Shown in pieces: positions 8,158 through 15,267 of a DNA stretch of 45,502 nucleotides (position 1 is the first letter of the stretch; every line of letters starts with the position of its first letter). Below the pieces are notes generated by a model that worked only from the letters and a program-made list of their open reading frames with translations, searched no databases and was not told the DNA's origin. Source of the DNA: Kluyvera genomosp. 1 (GTDB lineage Bacteria; Pseudomonadota; Gammaproteobacteria; Enterobacterales; Enterobacteriaceae); NCBI RefSeq assembly GCF_001266615.1, contig NZ_LGHZ01000052.1, positions 1 to 45,502 on the forward strand, written 5' to 3'. The translations under genes were made by a program, and so were the position numbers.

Positions 8158-9297
8158 TCAGCCCGGGCACCACATCAGCTGTTCTTTTAGCTGTAAGGTT
8201 TCCTGCGGCAGACATTTCAACACTTCGCGATAGTTTGCCGCCTGCTTGGCGTAACCGCGCACCGACTGCAACAGCACCCGCAGCGCGCTGTCCCAGACGA
8301 TCCCCTGCAGGTCGCTGTACGGCCAGAGGTCCGGTTCACGGACAAACGGCACCAGGTAGTCAATCCCCTGCTTCACCCCTCGCCCATCGCGGATGGTATT
8401 CCAGCGGTCAAACTCAACGTGCTCCGCGTAGCGGTTCAGCAACAGGTGCGCTTCGAGGTTAAACAGCGAATAGTGGAACGGAATGGTGCGCTCCAGCTCC
8501 ATCGTCTGCTTGCCATCCTGGTCGATTTGCGCCGCCATCCGCTGGGTGATCCCCTGCTCAATAATGCGCGCCGCCAGCCCCTTATCACCGTAGAACAACG
8601 CATTGACCGTACGCTGAGCATCGTACCAGGTGCCGTGGTTATTGTGCCAAACGTATTCCGAATGACCGATTTCGCTGTAGTACATCCAGTGGTTAAAGTC
8701 GCGGAACCACTGATGCAGGCCGATAATATCGTCGGTATCCAGCACGCTGGCGGTGTTAATCAGACCGATGGTGTCGACCACCATCCACAGCAAACGCGTA
8801 TCGATAAGCCCGGTGCCGCGCCCGGAGACGATCCCGGGGATCGCCTGGCCGTAATTCAGGTGCGGATTCATCCGCGTATCTGCATCAAGGAACCAGCAGC
8901 GAATTTGCTGCGCCGCGGCCTGCGCGTACTGCCGCTGGCCAGTAAAGTACCACGCCAGCCCCAGCGTCAGGCAGCGTTCGCACATGCGAATAATGCGCGA
9001 TGTATCGGTATCGTTGTTCTCACACTGCGGATTAATGTGCCCGTCGCGGCGAATATACGGCAGCCCGTTGGGCCGCCGGGGATTTGGCCACCAGTAGGTG
9101 CCCAGGCTGTAATAGTCGTGTGCGTCGCCGCTCGCTGGACGCAGCTTTTTATGTACCACGCTTTCCGGCGCTTCACGCCTTAAAACATCGGCTTCCGAGA
9201 CTAGCTTACTCAACGCGAGCTGCAGCGGTGAGAATGGCTGCTTCAAGCCCGCACGGGCGTTTTCCAGACAATTTTCATCAAGGGTGTACAGCTTCAT
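8158..9297 (-). CDS. Cytosolic alginate-lyase-family polysaccharide lyase
   Basis: Predicted polysaccharide lyase of the alginate-lyase fold (Pfam Alginate_lyase; PL5- or PL38-like), cleaving uronic-acid glycosidic bonds by beta-elimination. From the ATG at 9297 (AAGGTG Shine-Dalgarno just upstream, 7 bases after the ATPase stop) it is 379 aa with no signal peptide. The alternative longer frame to 9351 would overlap the ATPase gene. Motifs are HDYYS (61-65), WWPNP (69-73), QAIPGI (151-156), WHNNHGT (217-223, likely catalytic Asn/His) and ELERT..HYS (267-277, likely Arg/Tyr pair). It is a clear paralogue of the exported lyase at 14029: YTLD at residues 3-6 aligns with the sequence just after that protein's signal peptide. 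It is last in the transporter operon, so it probably acts on imported oligosaccharides. The substrate (alginate, glucuronan or other) is not readable. Confidence 0.85.
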   Translation of the reverse strand: MKLYTLDENCLENARAGLKQPFSPLQLALSKLVSEADVLRREAPESVVHKKLRPASGDAHDYYSLGTYWWPNPRRPNGLPYIRRDGHINPQCENNDTDTSRIIRMCERCLTLGLAWYFTGQRQYAQAAAQQIRCWFLDADTRMNPHLNYGQAIPGIVSGRGTGLIDTRLLWMVVDTIGLINTASVLDTDDIIGLHQWFRDFNHWMYYSEIGHSEYVWHNNHGTWYDAQRTVNALFYGDKGLAARIIEQGITQRMAAQIDQDGKQTMELERTIPFHYSLFNLEAHLLLNRYAEHVEFDRWNTIRDGRGVKQGIDYLVPFVREPDLWPYSDLQGIVWDSALRVLLQSVRGYAKQAANYREVLKCLPQETLQLKEQLMWCPG

Positions 9298-9304
9298 CGC
9301 CACC

Positions 9305-10399
9305 TTAATTTCCCTCCACGCACGCGATTCGCACACCGCTTTGCGCATCAAACAGGTGCACGCCGGAGAGTTTCGGCTGCAGCCAGATATGGTCGCCTTC
9401 TTTCACCGGTAGGCGCTGTTTAAACACCGAGGTAAACGCCCCGCCGCCGGTATCGCAAAACAGCTGCATATCCGAACCGGTATTCTCCACCGCCGTGACT
9501 TTCGCGGCTAACGCATCATCGCGCGCTTCATGCACTACGTTCACCTGCTCAGGACGAATGGCGTAAACCACCTGCTGGCCATTTGTAACCTGCATGCCTG
9601 CCGGCAGCGCCAGCAGCGAACCGTCTTTCAGGCGCAGGCTGGTGACGTTACCGTTTAACACCACTTCGCCTGGCAGTTGGTTGATTTCCGGCGAACCGAT
9701 GAACCCTGCCACAAACAGATTTGCAGGCTGGTCGTACAGCTCCAGCGGCGTGCCCGCCTGCTCGATGCGTCCGTCACGCAAAACCACGATCATCTGTCCC
9801 ATGGTCATTGCTTCAATCTGATCGTGGGTGACGTACACCGAGGTAGTTTTTAACCGGCGGTGCAGTTCGCGGATTTCACCACGCACTTGGGTACGCAGCT
9901 TGGCATCGAGGTTCGATAGTGGTTCGTCGAACAGGAACACCTGCGGTTTACGTACGATGGCACGGCCCATCGCCACACGCTGACGCTGACCGCCGGAAAG
10001 ATCCTTAGGCAGACGTTCCAGCAGCGGTTCCAGACCGAGCAGCGCCGCCGCCTCATTAACTTTTTGCTGGATATCCGCTTTTGGCAGACGCGCCATCTTC
10101 AGTGCAAACCCCATGTTTTCTCGCACCGTCATCTGCGGGTAGAGCGCGTAGCTCTGGAACACCATCGCAATGTCACGCAGCTTGGGTTCGACTTCGGTGA
10201 CATTGCGCTCATTAATGTGCACTTCGCCGCCGGAGATCTCTTCCAGCCCGGCAATCATTCGCAGTAGCGTGGATTTGCCGCAGCCGCTTGGGCCTACAAG
10301 GACGCAGAACTCACCGTCCGGGATAGTCAGCGACACATCTTTAATGACGTGCGCATCACCATAAGACTTACGCACGCTATTCAATACAACAGATCCCAT
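9305..10399 (-). CDS. Carbohydrate ABC transporter ATP-binding protein (MalK/UgpC type)
   Basis: This ATPase subunit (364 aa) of a CUT1-type sugar importer has Walker A GPSGCGKST (36-44), signature LSGGQRQRV (134-142), Walker B VFLFDEPLSNLDA (154-166), the H-loop TSVYVTHDQ and a C-terminal TOBE/regulatory domain with the typical YAIRPEQVNV. The ATG at 10399 has an ideal AAGGAG six bases upstream; the longer frame to 10537 encodes unconserved sequence inside the permease gene. It is encoded after the two permeases and before the cytosolic lyase, so transport of lyase products is the likely role. MalK-type ATPases are sometimes shared between importers. No gene name is safe. Confidence 0.92.
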   Translation of the reverse strand: MGSVVLNSVRKSYGDAHVIKDVSLTIPDGEFCVLVGPSGCGKSTLLRMIAGLEEISGGEVHINERNVTEVEPKLRDIAMVFQSYALYPQMTVRENMGFALKMARLPKADIQQKVNEAAALLGLEPLLERLPKDLSGGQRQRVAMGRAIVRKPQVFLFDEPLSNLDAKLRTQVRGEIRELHRRLKTTSVYVTHDQIEAMTMGQMIVVLRDGRIEQAGTPLELYDQPANLFVAGFIGSPEINQLPGEVVLNGNVTSLRLKDGSLLALPAGMQVTNGQQVVYAIRPEQVNVVHEARDDALAAKVTAVENTGSDMQLFCDTGGGAFTSVFKQRLPVKEGDHIWLQPKLSGVHLFDAQSGVRIACVEGN

Positions 10400-10409
10400 C
10401 GGTAACTCC

Positions 10410-11249
10410 TTATCCTTTGACCGCGCCGGACATAATCCCGCGATTGAAATGTTTTTGCAGACCCAGATAGACGATGATGCTTGGCAGCATCGCCAGTAGC
10501 GTAATGGCGATAAAAATGTTCGGGGTGATACTTTCATCGGTACGCAGCGTGCCGAGGATCACCGGAATGGTGTTGAGGCTGTCCTGGTTGACCACAATCA
10601 GCGGCAGCAGGTACTGGTCCCAAATCATAATGAAGCCAAACGTCACCACCGTACCGAGCGCCGGTTTCACCAGCGGTAGGATGACGTGGAAGAAAATCTG
10701 CCATTCATTCGCACCGTCGATACGTGCCGCCTCTTCCAGCTCTTTCGGGATAGCCGACATAAATTCGGTCAACACGAAGATAGAGAACGCCCAGCCCACC
10801 ACCGGCAGAATCATCCCGAGGTAGCTGTTGTATAGCGATGCGTCGATAAATGGCAGTCGCCAATTGATAATCATGTACAACGGGATGGCGATAACTTCTT
10901 CCGGCAGCATCATGGTGGAGAGAATCACCAGGCTGACCAGCGCCACGCCACGGAACTTTTTGCGTGCCAGTGCGTAGGCCGCCAGCGCGCTGACCGACAC
11001 CTGCAGCACGGTGCCGAAGAACACCACCAGAATCGAGTTCAGCAGGTACTGCCAGACGCCGATATCCATCCACGCAAAGATAAAGTTTTCAAACGAGAAC
11101 TGATTAGGCCAGGCCAGCAGCTCCCCCGGTTTAACCGGTGCGCCGCTAAAGGCGGTGGCGACGATGCCCCAGAACGGTCCCACAAAGACAATCAGCAGCA
11201 GCGCGTAGATGCACCAGCGTCCTGCGGTATCCCAACGTTTACTCAACAT
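10410..11249 (-). CDS. Carbohydrate ABC transporter permease (MalG type)
   Basis: Inner-membrane permease (279 aa) of the MalG/binding-protein-dependent family, with about six membrane segments starting at residues 12-34 (IYALLLIVFVGPFWGIVATA). The cytoplasmic EAA loop that docks on the ATPase is clear (PKELEEAARIDGANEWQIFF). The ATG at 11249 has GGAG five bases upstream; an in-frame GTG precedes it. It is placed between the other permease and the ATPase with short gaps, as in TogMNAB (oligogalacturonide) and MalFGK systems. I infer that it carries the oligosaccharides cut by the neighbouring lyases. Confidence 0.92.
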   Translation of the reverse strand: MLSKRWDTAGRWCIYALLLIVFVGPFWGIVATAFSGAPVKPGELLAWPNQFSFENFIFAWMDIGVWQYLLNSILVVFFGTVLQVSVSALAAYALARKKFRGVALVSLVILSTMMLPEEVIAIPLYMIINWRLPFIDASLYNSYLGMILPVVGWAFSIFVLTEFMSAIPKELEEAARIDGANEWQIFFHVILPLVKPALGTVVTFGFIMIWDQYLLPLIVVNQDSLNTIPVILGTLRTDESITPNIFIAITLLAMLPSIIVYLGLQKHFNRGIMSGAVKG

Positions 11250-11258
11250 CACGGCTCC

Positions 11259-12200
11259 TTAGTAACGTGCGATACGTTTTTTCAGCGTCAGATGACAGAT
11301 GGTTAAGATCACCGTGAAGGTGAACAGCAGGAACGACACCGCCGATGCGTAGCCATAGTCAAACTGCTCAAAACCAAGTTTATAGATGTGGGTCATGACC
11401 ATTTCGGTAGAGTTAGATGGCCCCCCGCCGGTGGTGGCATACACTTCCGCAAACACGCGGAAACCACGAATAAAGGAGAGCATCAGCACCACCGACAGCG
11501 CCGGGATCATCCCTGGCAGCGTCACGTAGCGCAGGCGGTTCCACCAGTTCGCACCATCAACGTTTGAAGCGTCGTACAGATCCCGGCTGATCCCCGCCAA
11601 ACCAGCAATGAATATCACCATGTTGTACGGCACCGCCTTCCAGATATGCAGCAGCATGATGACCCATAGCGCCTGATCGGAACTGGCAAGGAAACCCTGA
11701 TCAGCCACGCCAAACCAGCTCAGAATGTGGTTCATGACCCCGTTCGGCGTTGGGTTGAACAGGATGCGCCACATTTCCGCGACGATTGCCGCACTGGTCA
11801 CCGCCGGTAAAAAGATGGCGGTACGGATAAAGCGCAGATGGCGCGCCGGGCCTTCCAGCAGCATGGCCAGGAAGAACGCCAGGATAGCGGCAGCAAACAT
11901 GGTGACCAGCACATACAGCAGGGTGTTCACCACCGCCGCATGCAGCTCAACATCGGCAAATGCGCGGGTAAAGTTGGCAAACCCCACCCACTCATCCGGC
12001 TGATTAAAGTTGACCTTGTAGAAGCTCATCACCAGACCTTGAATCATCGGGATGAACTTAAACCAGCTAAAAATAATCAGCGCCGGGGCTAAAAACAGCC
12101 ACGGGATCAGCGCTCGTTTACGTTTTGACGTCAGCCATCCGGTAGCGTCAGGCGAAGCGGCTTGCTTTAGCGGCGCGGACTTCGTCTCATGCAGCGTCAT
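11259..12200 (-). CDS. Carbohydrate ABC transporter permease (MalF/UgpA type)
   Basis: The first permease (313 aa) of the importer has a positively charged cytosolic N-terminus (LTSKRKRALIPW) and six predicted membrane helices, the first at about residues 31-50. The EAA-type loop reads ISRDLYDASNVDGANWWNRL, with the conserved DGA and a downstream LPGM. The ATG at 12200 follows the solute-binding-protein stop by 11 bases and has a GGGAGTGAG Shine-Dalgarno region. It pairs with the permease at 10410 to form the heterodimeric channel. Confidence 0.92.
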   Translation of the reverse strand: MTLHETKSAPLKQAASPDATGWLTSKRKRALIPWLFLAPALIIFSWFKFIPMIQGLVMSFYKVNFNQPDEWVGFANFTRAFADVELHAAVVNTLLYVLVTMFAAAILAFFLAMLLEGPARHLRFIRTAIFLPAVTSAAIVAEMWRILFNPTPNGVMNHILSWFGVADQGFLASSDQALWVIMLLHIWKAVPYNMVIFIAGLAGISRDLYDASNVDGANWWNRLRYVTLPGMIPALSVVLMLSFIRGFRVFAEVYATTGGGPSNSTEMVMTHIYKLGFEQFDYGYASAVSFLLFTFTVILTICHLTLKKRIARY

Positions 12201-12211
12201 AACTCACTCCC

Positions 12212-13501
12212 TCACTTAGCCAGCACATTTTGTTTTTCCAGCTCGGCGTTCACCTTGCCATCAATCGCCTTCAGCTCAGCGCCAATGTCGCTGTTGCAGT
12301 CGGCAAAAATACGGTTAAAGCCATCGGCGGCCACCTGACGTACCGGCGTCCAGTTAGGGATCTGCGGCACATAGCGCCCCTCTTCGTTATACAGACGGGC
12401 GAACGTTTCCCAACGCGCATCCTGATACACGGCTTTGACATCGACATTCTTGTTAACCGGTAGACGAACCACTGGAATATGCTGGCTGCCTTTACCCATA
12501 CCAATTTCCTGGCCTTCTTGCGAAATCATGAATTCGATGAACTTACGCGCCTCTTCTTTCTGCTTGCTGCTCTTCATCATAAAGACCGTGGTCCCTTCAG
12601 CGAGCGTGGCTTCCCCTTTCGGCCCGACGACGGGCACCACTTCAAAATTGTCTTTGCCGGGGTCTTTATCAAACAGCGCAATATGATATGGGCCGCTGAA
12701 GAACATGCCGCTCTGACCGGAACGGAAGGATGGGATAACGTCGGCGGTAGTCGCGTTGATGGCCCCGGGTTGGGTCACTTTTTCGCACATCATGGTGCGC
12801 AGAAAGGTCATTGCCTGGGTCACTTCTGGCGTATTGAGAGAGGCGCTGAATTTGCCGTTATTCTCTTTCACGAAGTCGCCGCCGGCCTGCCAAATAAAGC
12901 TGCTCATAAACCAGCTGGCGTAGCCACGAGTGGTTGAAGCGGGAACAATAAACCCATAGGTGTCATTTTTGCCGTTACCGTCCGGATCCAGGGTGGTAAA
13001 CGCTTTGGCCAGTGTCTGGATATCGTCCCAGCTTTTTGGCTGCGGCAGGCCGAGCTTTTCACGCCAGTCTTTACGCACGAATAACGCGAAGGTTTGCGCA
13101 GAGGTCGGGACACCGTAATATTTGCCATCGATATAACGAGTACTGTTCCAGGCGGTCTGATACAGGTCATCTCCGCCAGCAATCGCTTTTGGATCAATCT
13201 CTTCGGCAATGCCTAATTGGATAAACTGCCCCAGCGATGCCGCGTCGTTAAAGATCAGATCCGGTAAAGCATTCCCCGCCGTGGCGCGAGCCAGGCGCTG
13301 CTCAAAATCGGTGGTCGCGTTGAAATACTCAATTTTGATCCCGGTTTTCTCTTCGAACTTCTCCGCCTCTTGCTTGTAAATATTTTTGGAGTCGTTACTT
13401 GCGCGGATCCAAACGTTGAGCGTCGTGGCGGCGTAGCTTTGCCCGATACCCAGTCCCAGCGCAGAGAGAAGTAATATTGAACGTAATTTATTCGCAGACA
13501 T
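12212..13501 (-). CDS. Extracellular solute-binding protein, family 1 (oligosaccharide)
   Basis: Periplasmic binding protein (429 aa) that delivers the sugar to the two permeases. A Sec signal peptide is evident: MSANK, a hydrophobic core (residues 6-19) and a cleavage site after SYA near residue 24, leaving a mature start ATTLNVWIRAS. The family-1 fold shows in the lobe sequences FEEKTGIKIEYFNA, DLIFNDAASLGQFI and the central DPDGNGKNDTYGF, a loop like the calcium-type loops of alginate-binding AlgQ proteins. The ATG at 13501 has AAAGGA nine bases upstream; upstream codons in the open frame look non-coding. It is the first gene of a five-gene operon with a TATAAT box about 130 bases upstream. 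The mature size resembles TogB, but the ligand is not known. Confidence 0.92.
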   Translation of the reverse strand: MSANKLRSILLLSALGLGIGQSYAATTLNVWIRASNDSKNIYKQEAEKFEEKTGIKIEYFNATTDFEQRLARATAGNALPDLIFNDAASLGQFIQLGIAEEIDPKAIAGGDDLYQTAWNSTRYIDGKYYGVPTSAQTFALFVRKDWREKLGLPQPKSWDDIQTLAKAFTTLDPDGNGKNDTYGFIVPASTTRGYASWFMSSFIWQAGGDFVKENNGKFSASLNTPEVTQAMTFLRTMMCEKVTQPGAINATTADVIPSFRSGQSGMFFSGPYHIALFDKDPGKDNFEVVPVVGPKGEATLAEGTTVFMMKSSKQKEEARKFIEFMISQEGQEIGMGKGSQHIPVVRLPVNKNVDVKAVYQDARWETFARLYNEEGRYVPQIPNWTPVRQVAADGFNRIFADCNSDIGAELKAIDGKVNAELEKQNVLAK

Positions 13502-13623
13502 GATTGCATATCCTTTATTGTAGGGCACAAAGGTAATTAAATTCGCAACAAATGCATATTCAATGAAAGAAATAAGCATTTGGGTATTAATGCAAGATGC
13601 GTAAAAATCTATTTCCCAACATT

Positions 13624-13658
13624 AAATAGAATTATATTTTTCAATACAACCACACAAA
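13624..13658 (-). promoter_or_regulatory. Predicted promoter of the transporter operon
   Basis: A perfect TATAAT (minus strand, 13636-13631) is preceded after 16 bases by TTTGTG (13658-13653), a poor -35 box. The start would be near 13624. A weak -35 with a CRP site upstream suggests an activator-dependent promoter. Confidence 0.5.
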
Positions 13659-13687
13659 AAAGAAATCCCATTTCAAAAACAAAAAGG

Positions 13688-13703
13688 TTGAATCAGATCA
13701 CAC
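13688..13703. promoter_or_regulatory. Candidate CRP site for the transporter operon
   Basis: Read on the minus strand the site is TGTGATCTGATTCAAC: the left half TGTGATCT equals the CRP consensus half-site and the right half is degenerate. Its centre (13695.5) is about 71.5 bases upstream of the predicted start at 13624, a standard class I activating position. Confidence 0.55.
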
Positions 13704-13704
13704 C

Positions 13705-13728
13705 AAAAAGTGACATAAAAAGTGACAT
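13705..13728. repeat. Exact 12-bp tandem repeat, two copies
   Basis: The unit aaaaagtgacat occurs at 13705-13716 and again at 13717-13728 with no spacer. It lies next to the CRP-like site in the divergent control region. A 12-bp period puts the copies on nearly the same DNA face, so it could be a tandem operator or a simple slip duplication. Confidence 0.8.
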
Positions 13729-13862
13729 AAAAATAAAATCATTAAATATCAATACATTAAGTTTTTTCTTATTTTGTTGATAAACTAAACAAAAATAGAA
13801 AAACACCGAATTCTGTGATTCGCATTGCACTAAAAGCGTTATTTTTTAACCATATCGTTAAA

Positions 13863-13878
13863 TATGATGAGCATCACA
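13863..13878. promoter_or_regulatory. Candidate second CRP site
   Basis: TATGA-N6-TCACA: one mismatch to TGTGA-N6-TCACA. It is centred at 13870.5, about 122 bases upstream of the predicted lyase start and far from the transporter start, so its target is unclear. Confidence 0.4.
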
Positions 13879-13957
13879 AAAAAAATCACTTTGTCTTTTA
13901 CACTGCACGCCATCGTATTTAAAAACGCTTTATTTTTAATTAAAACGCCTGCCTTTC

Positions 13958-13986
13958 ACGTATCTTAAATACGCGACAGGTATAAT
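13958..13986 (+). promoter_or_regulatory. Predicted promoter of the exported lyase operon
   Basis: A perfect TATAAT is at 13981-13986; no good -35 hexamer is found at 16-18 bases (ACGTAT at 17). The start would be near 13993, giving a 36-base leader to the ATG at 14029. The weak -35 again suggests an activator. Confidence 0.45.
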
Positions 13987-14028
13987 TCTGTTGTTATCTT
14001 TTCTCATATTTGCAGAAGGGTTATCACT

Positions 14029-15267
14029 ATGAACTCAATACCTCGCCGAGGATTATTAGGCCTTGCGCTGCTGTGTTCTGGCCTCAGCACTTCCCTGTAT
14101 GCCGCCGAGCCTTACACGCTTGATGGTAAGGACCTGGCCTTTAGCCGCCAGCAGATTGCGGCCAAAGATCCACTGTTCGTTCAGGCGCAAAGTGCGCTGC
14201 TGAAGAAAGCCGACCTCGCATTAAAGCACCCGCTGTTCTCAGTGATGGATAAAACGCTGGTCGCCGCCAGCGGCAACAAACATGACTATTACAGCTTCCC
14301 GCCTTACTGGTGGCCAAATCCCGATACCAAAGATGGGCTGCCGTATATCCGCAAAGATGGGCAAACCAACCCGGATGCCAATAGCGATGCCACCGATAAA
14401 AATCGGCTGGTGAAGATGAGTAATGATGTCTCGACGCTAGCCCTTGCCTGGTACTTCTCACAGGACAAACGCTACGCGCAAAAGGCCACTGAGCAGTTGA
14501 AAAGCTGGTTCCTCAATTCAGAAACCCGCATGACGCCAAATTTGCAGCACGCGCAGGCAATACCCGGCATAAACACTGGGCGCGGCATTGGCATCATCGA
14601 CAGCCGCGCGCTGGTCGATGTGGTGGATGCCATTGCCCTGTTGCAAGATTCCGGAACCCTGAGTGATAAAGAAGTGACCGATCTTAAGCAGTGGTTCGGT
14701 GAGTTTTATCACTGGATGACCACCAGCCAGAACGGCTTTGAAGAGGAGAACTGGCACAACAACCACGGCACCTATTTTGATATGCAGGCAACGACCTTCG
14801 CACTGTTCAGCGGTAAAACCGAGGACGCGAAAAAACGGTTGTACGTCACCCAGCTGCGGCGCATCGCCGGACAGTTTGATATCGAAGGCCGCCAGATGGC
14901 GGAGCTGGAGCGAACCCGTCCGTGGCACTACAGCAACTTCAACCTTGAAGCCTACAACCGCCTGGGGCGCCTGGGTGAAAAAGCCGGGGTCGACATCTGG
15001 AACTTCACCCTCGACGACCATAGCCTGCGCAAGGGCTATCACTACATTGCCGGATTTATCAACAGCGACACGCCGTGGCCGTGGAAAGATCTCGACAAAA
15101 TGGACGACAAAAAAGCGTTACGCAATATTGCCACCGCTGCTCACGCCTGGCCGGAAGACCCGCTGTTCCGCGAAAAAGCCCAGTGGTTACGCGCAAAATA
15201 TCCCGACGATATCACCACGCTCATCGCCCCACTTTCCGCATCAGCAGAGGTCAAGGATAACCACTGA
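14029..15267 (+). CDS. Exported alginate-lyase-family polysaccharide lyase
   Basis: Predicted periplasmic lyase (412 aa) of the alginate-lyase fold, which would open a uronate polymer by beta-elimination to give oligosaccharides with an unsaturated end. A Sec signal peptide is clear: RR at residues 6-7, a hydrophobic core 9-19 and a likely cut after LYA (24-25). Motifs are HDYYS (85-89), WWPNP (94-98), QAIPGI (176-181), WHNNHGT (242-248) and ELERT..HYS (292-302), all shared with the cytosolic paralogue at 8158. The AAGGG Shine-Dalgarno lies eight bases before the ATG. Its stop TGA overlaps the ATG of the next gene by one base, so the pair is translationally coupled. CAZy family (PL5 or PL38) and substrate need a search. 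Confidence 0.87.
   Translation: MNSIPRRGLLGLALLCSGLSTSLYAAEPYTLDGKDLAFSRQQIAAKDPLFVQAQSALLKKADLALKHPLFSVMDKTLVAASGNKHDYYSFPPYWWPNPDTKDGLPYIRKDGQTNPDANSDATDKNRLVKMSNDVSTLALAWYFSQDKRYAQKATEQLKSWFLNSETRMTPNLQHAQAIPGINTGRGIGIIDSRALVDVVDAIALLQDSGTLSDKEVTDLKQWFGEFYHWMTTSQNGFEEENWHNNHGTYFDMQATTFALFSGKTEDAKKRLYVTQLRRIAGQFDIEGRQMAELERTRPWHYSNFNLEAYNRLGRLGEKAGVDIWNFTLDDHSLRKGYHYIAGFINSDTPWPWKDLDKMDDKKALRNIATAAHAWPEDPLFREKAQWLRAKYPDDITTLIAPLSASAEVKDNH

Larger units (their letters stand above)
13502..14028. other. AT-rich 527-bp divergent control region of the lyase/transport locus
   Basis: There is no convincing open reading frame. The region separates the transporter operon (left) from the exported lyase gene (right). 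It contains outward TATAAT boxes at 13631-13636 (minus) and 13981-13986 (plus), two CRP-like sites, a 12-bp exact tandem repeat at 13705-13728 and the related A/T-flanked motifs aaaagcgtt (13834-13842) and aaaacgctt (13922-13930), inverted relative to each other. Confidence 0.85.

Noticed and set aside
8419-9183. 254-codon plus-strand open frame opposite the cytosolic lyase gene
   Set aside because: It is a mirror of the codon bias of the real minus-strand gene; it has no recognisable domain and no Shine-Dalgarno, and the minus-strand frame has clear family motifs.
13502-14028. KdgR palindrome in the divergent control region
   Set aside because: Only isolated TGAAA-type half-sites were found (for example near 13563); no paired site near a promoter.
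14518-15042. 174-codon minus-strand frame inside the exported lyase gene
   Set aside because: Antisense shadow of a well-supported coding frame.
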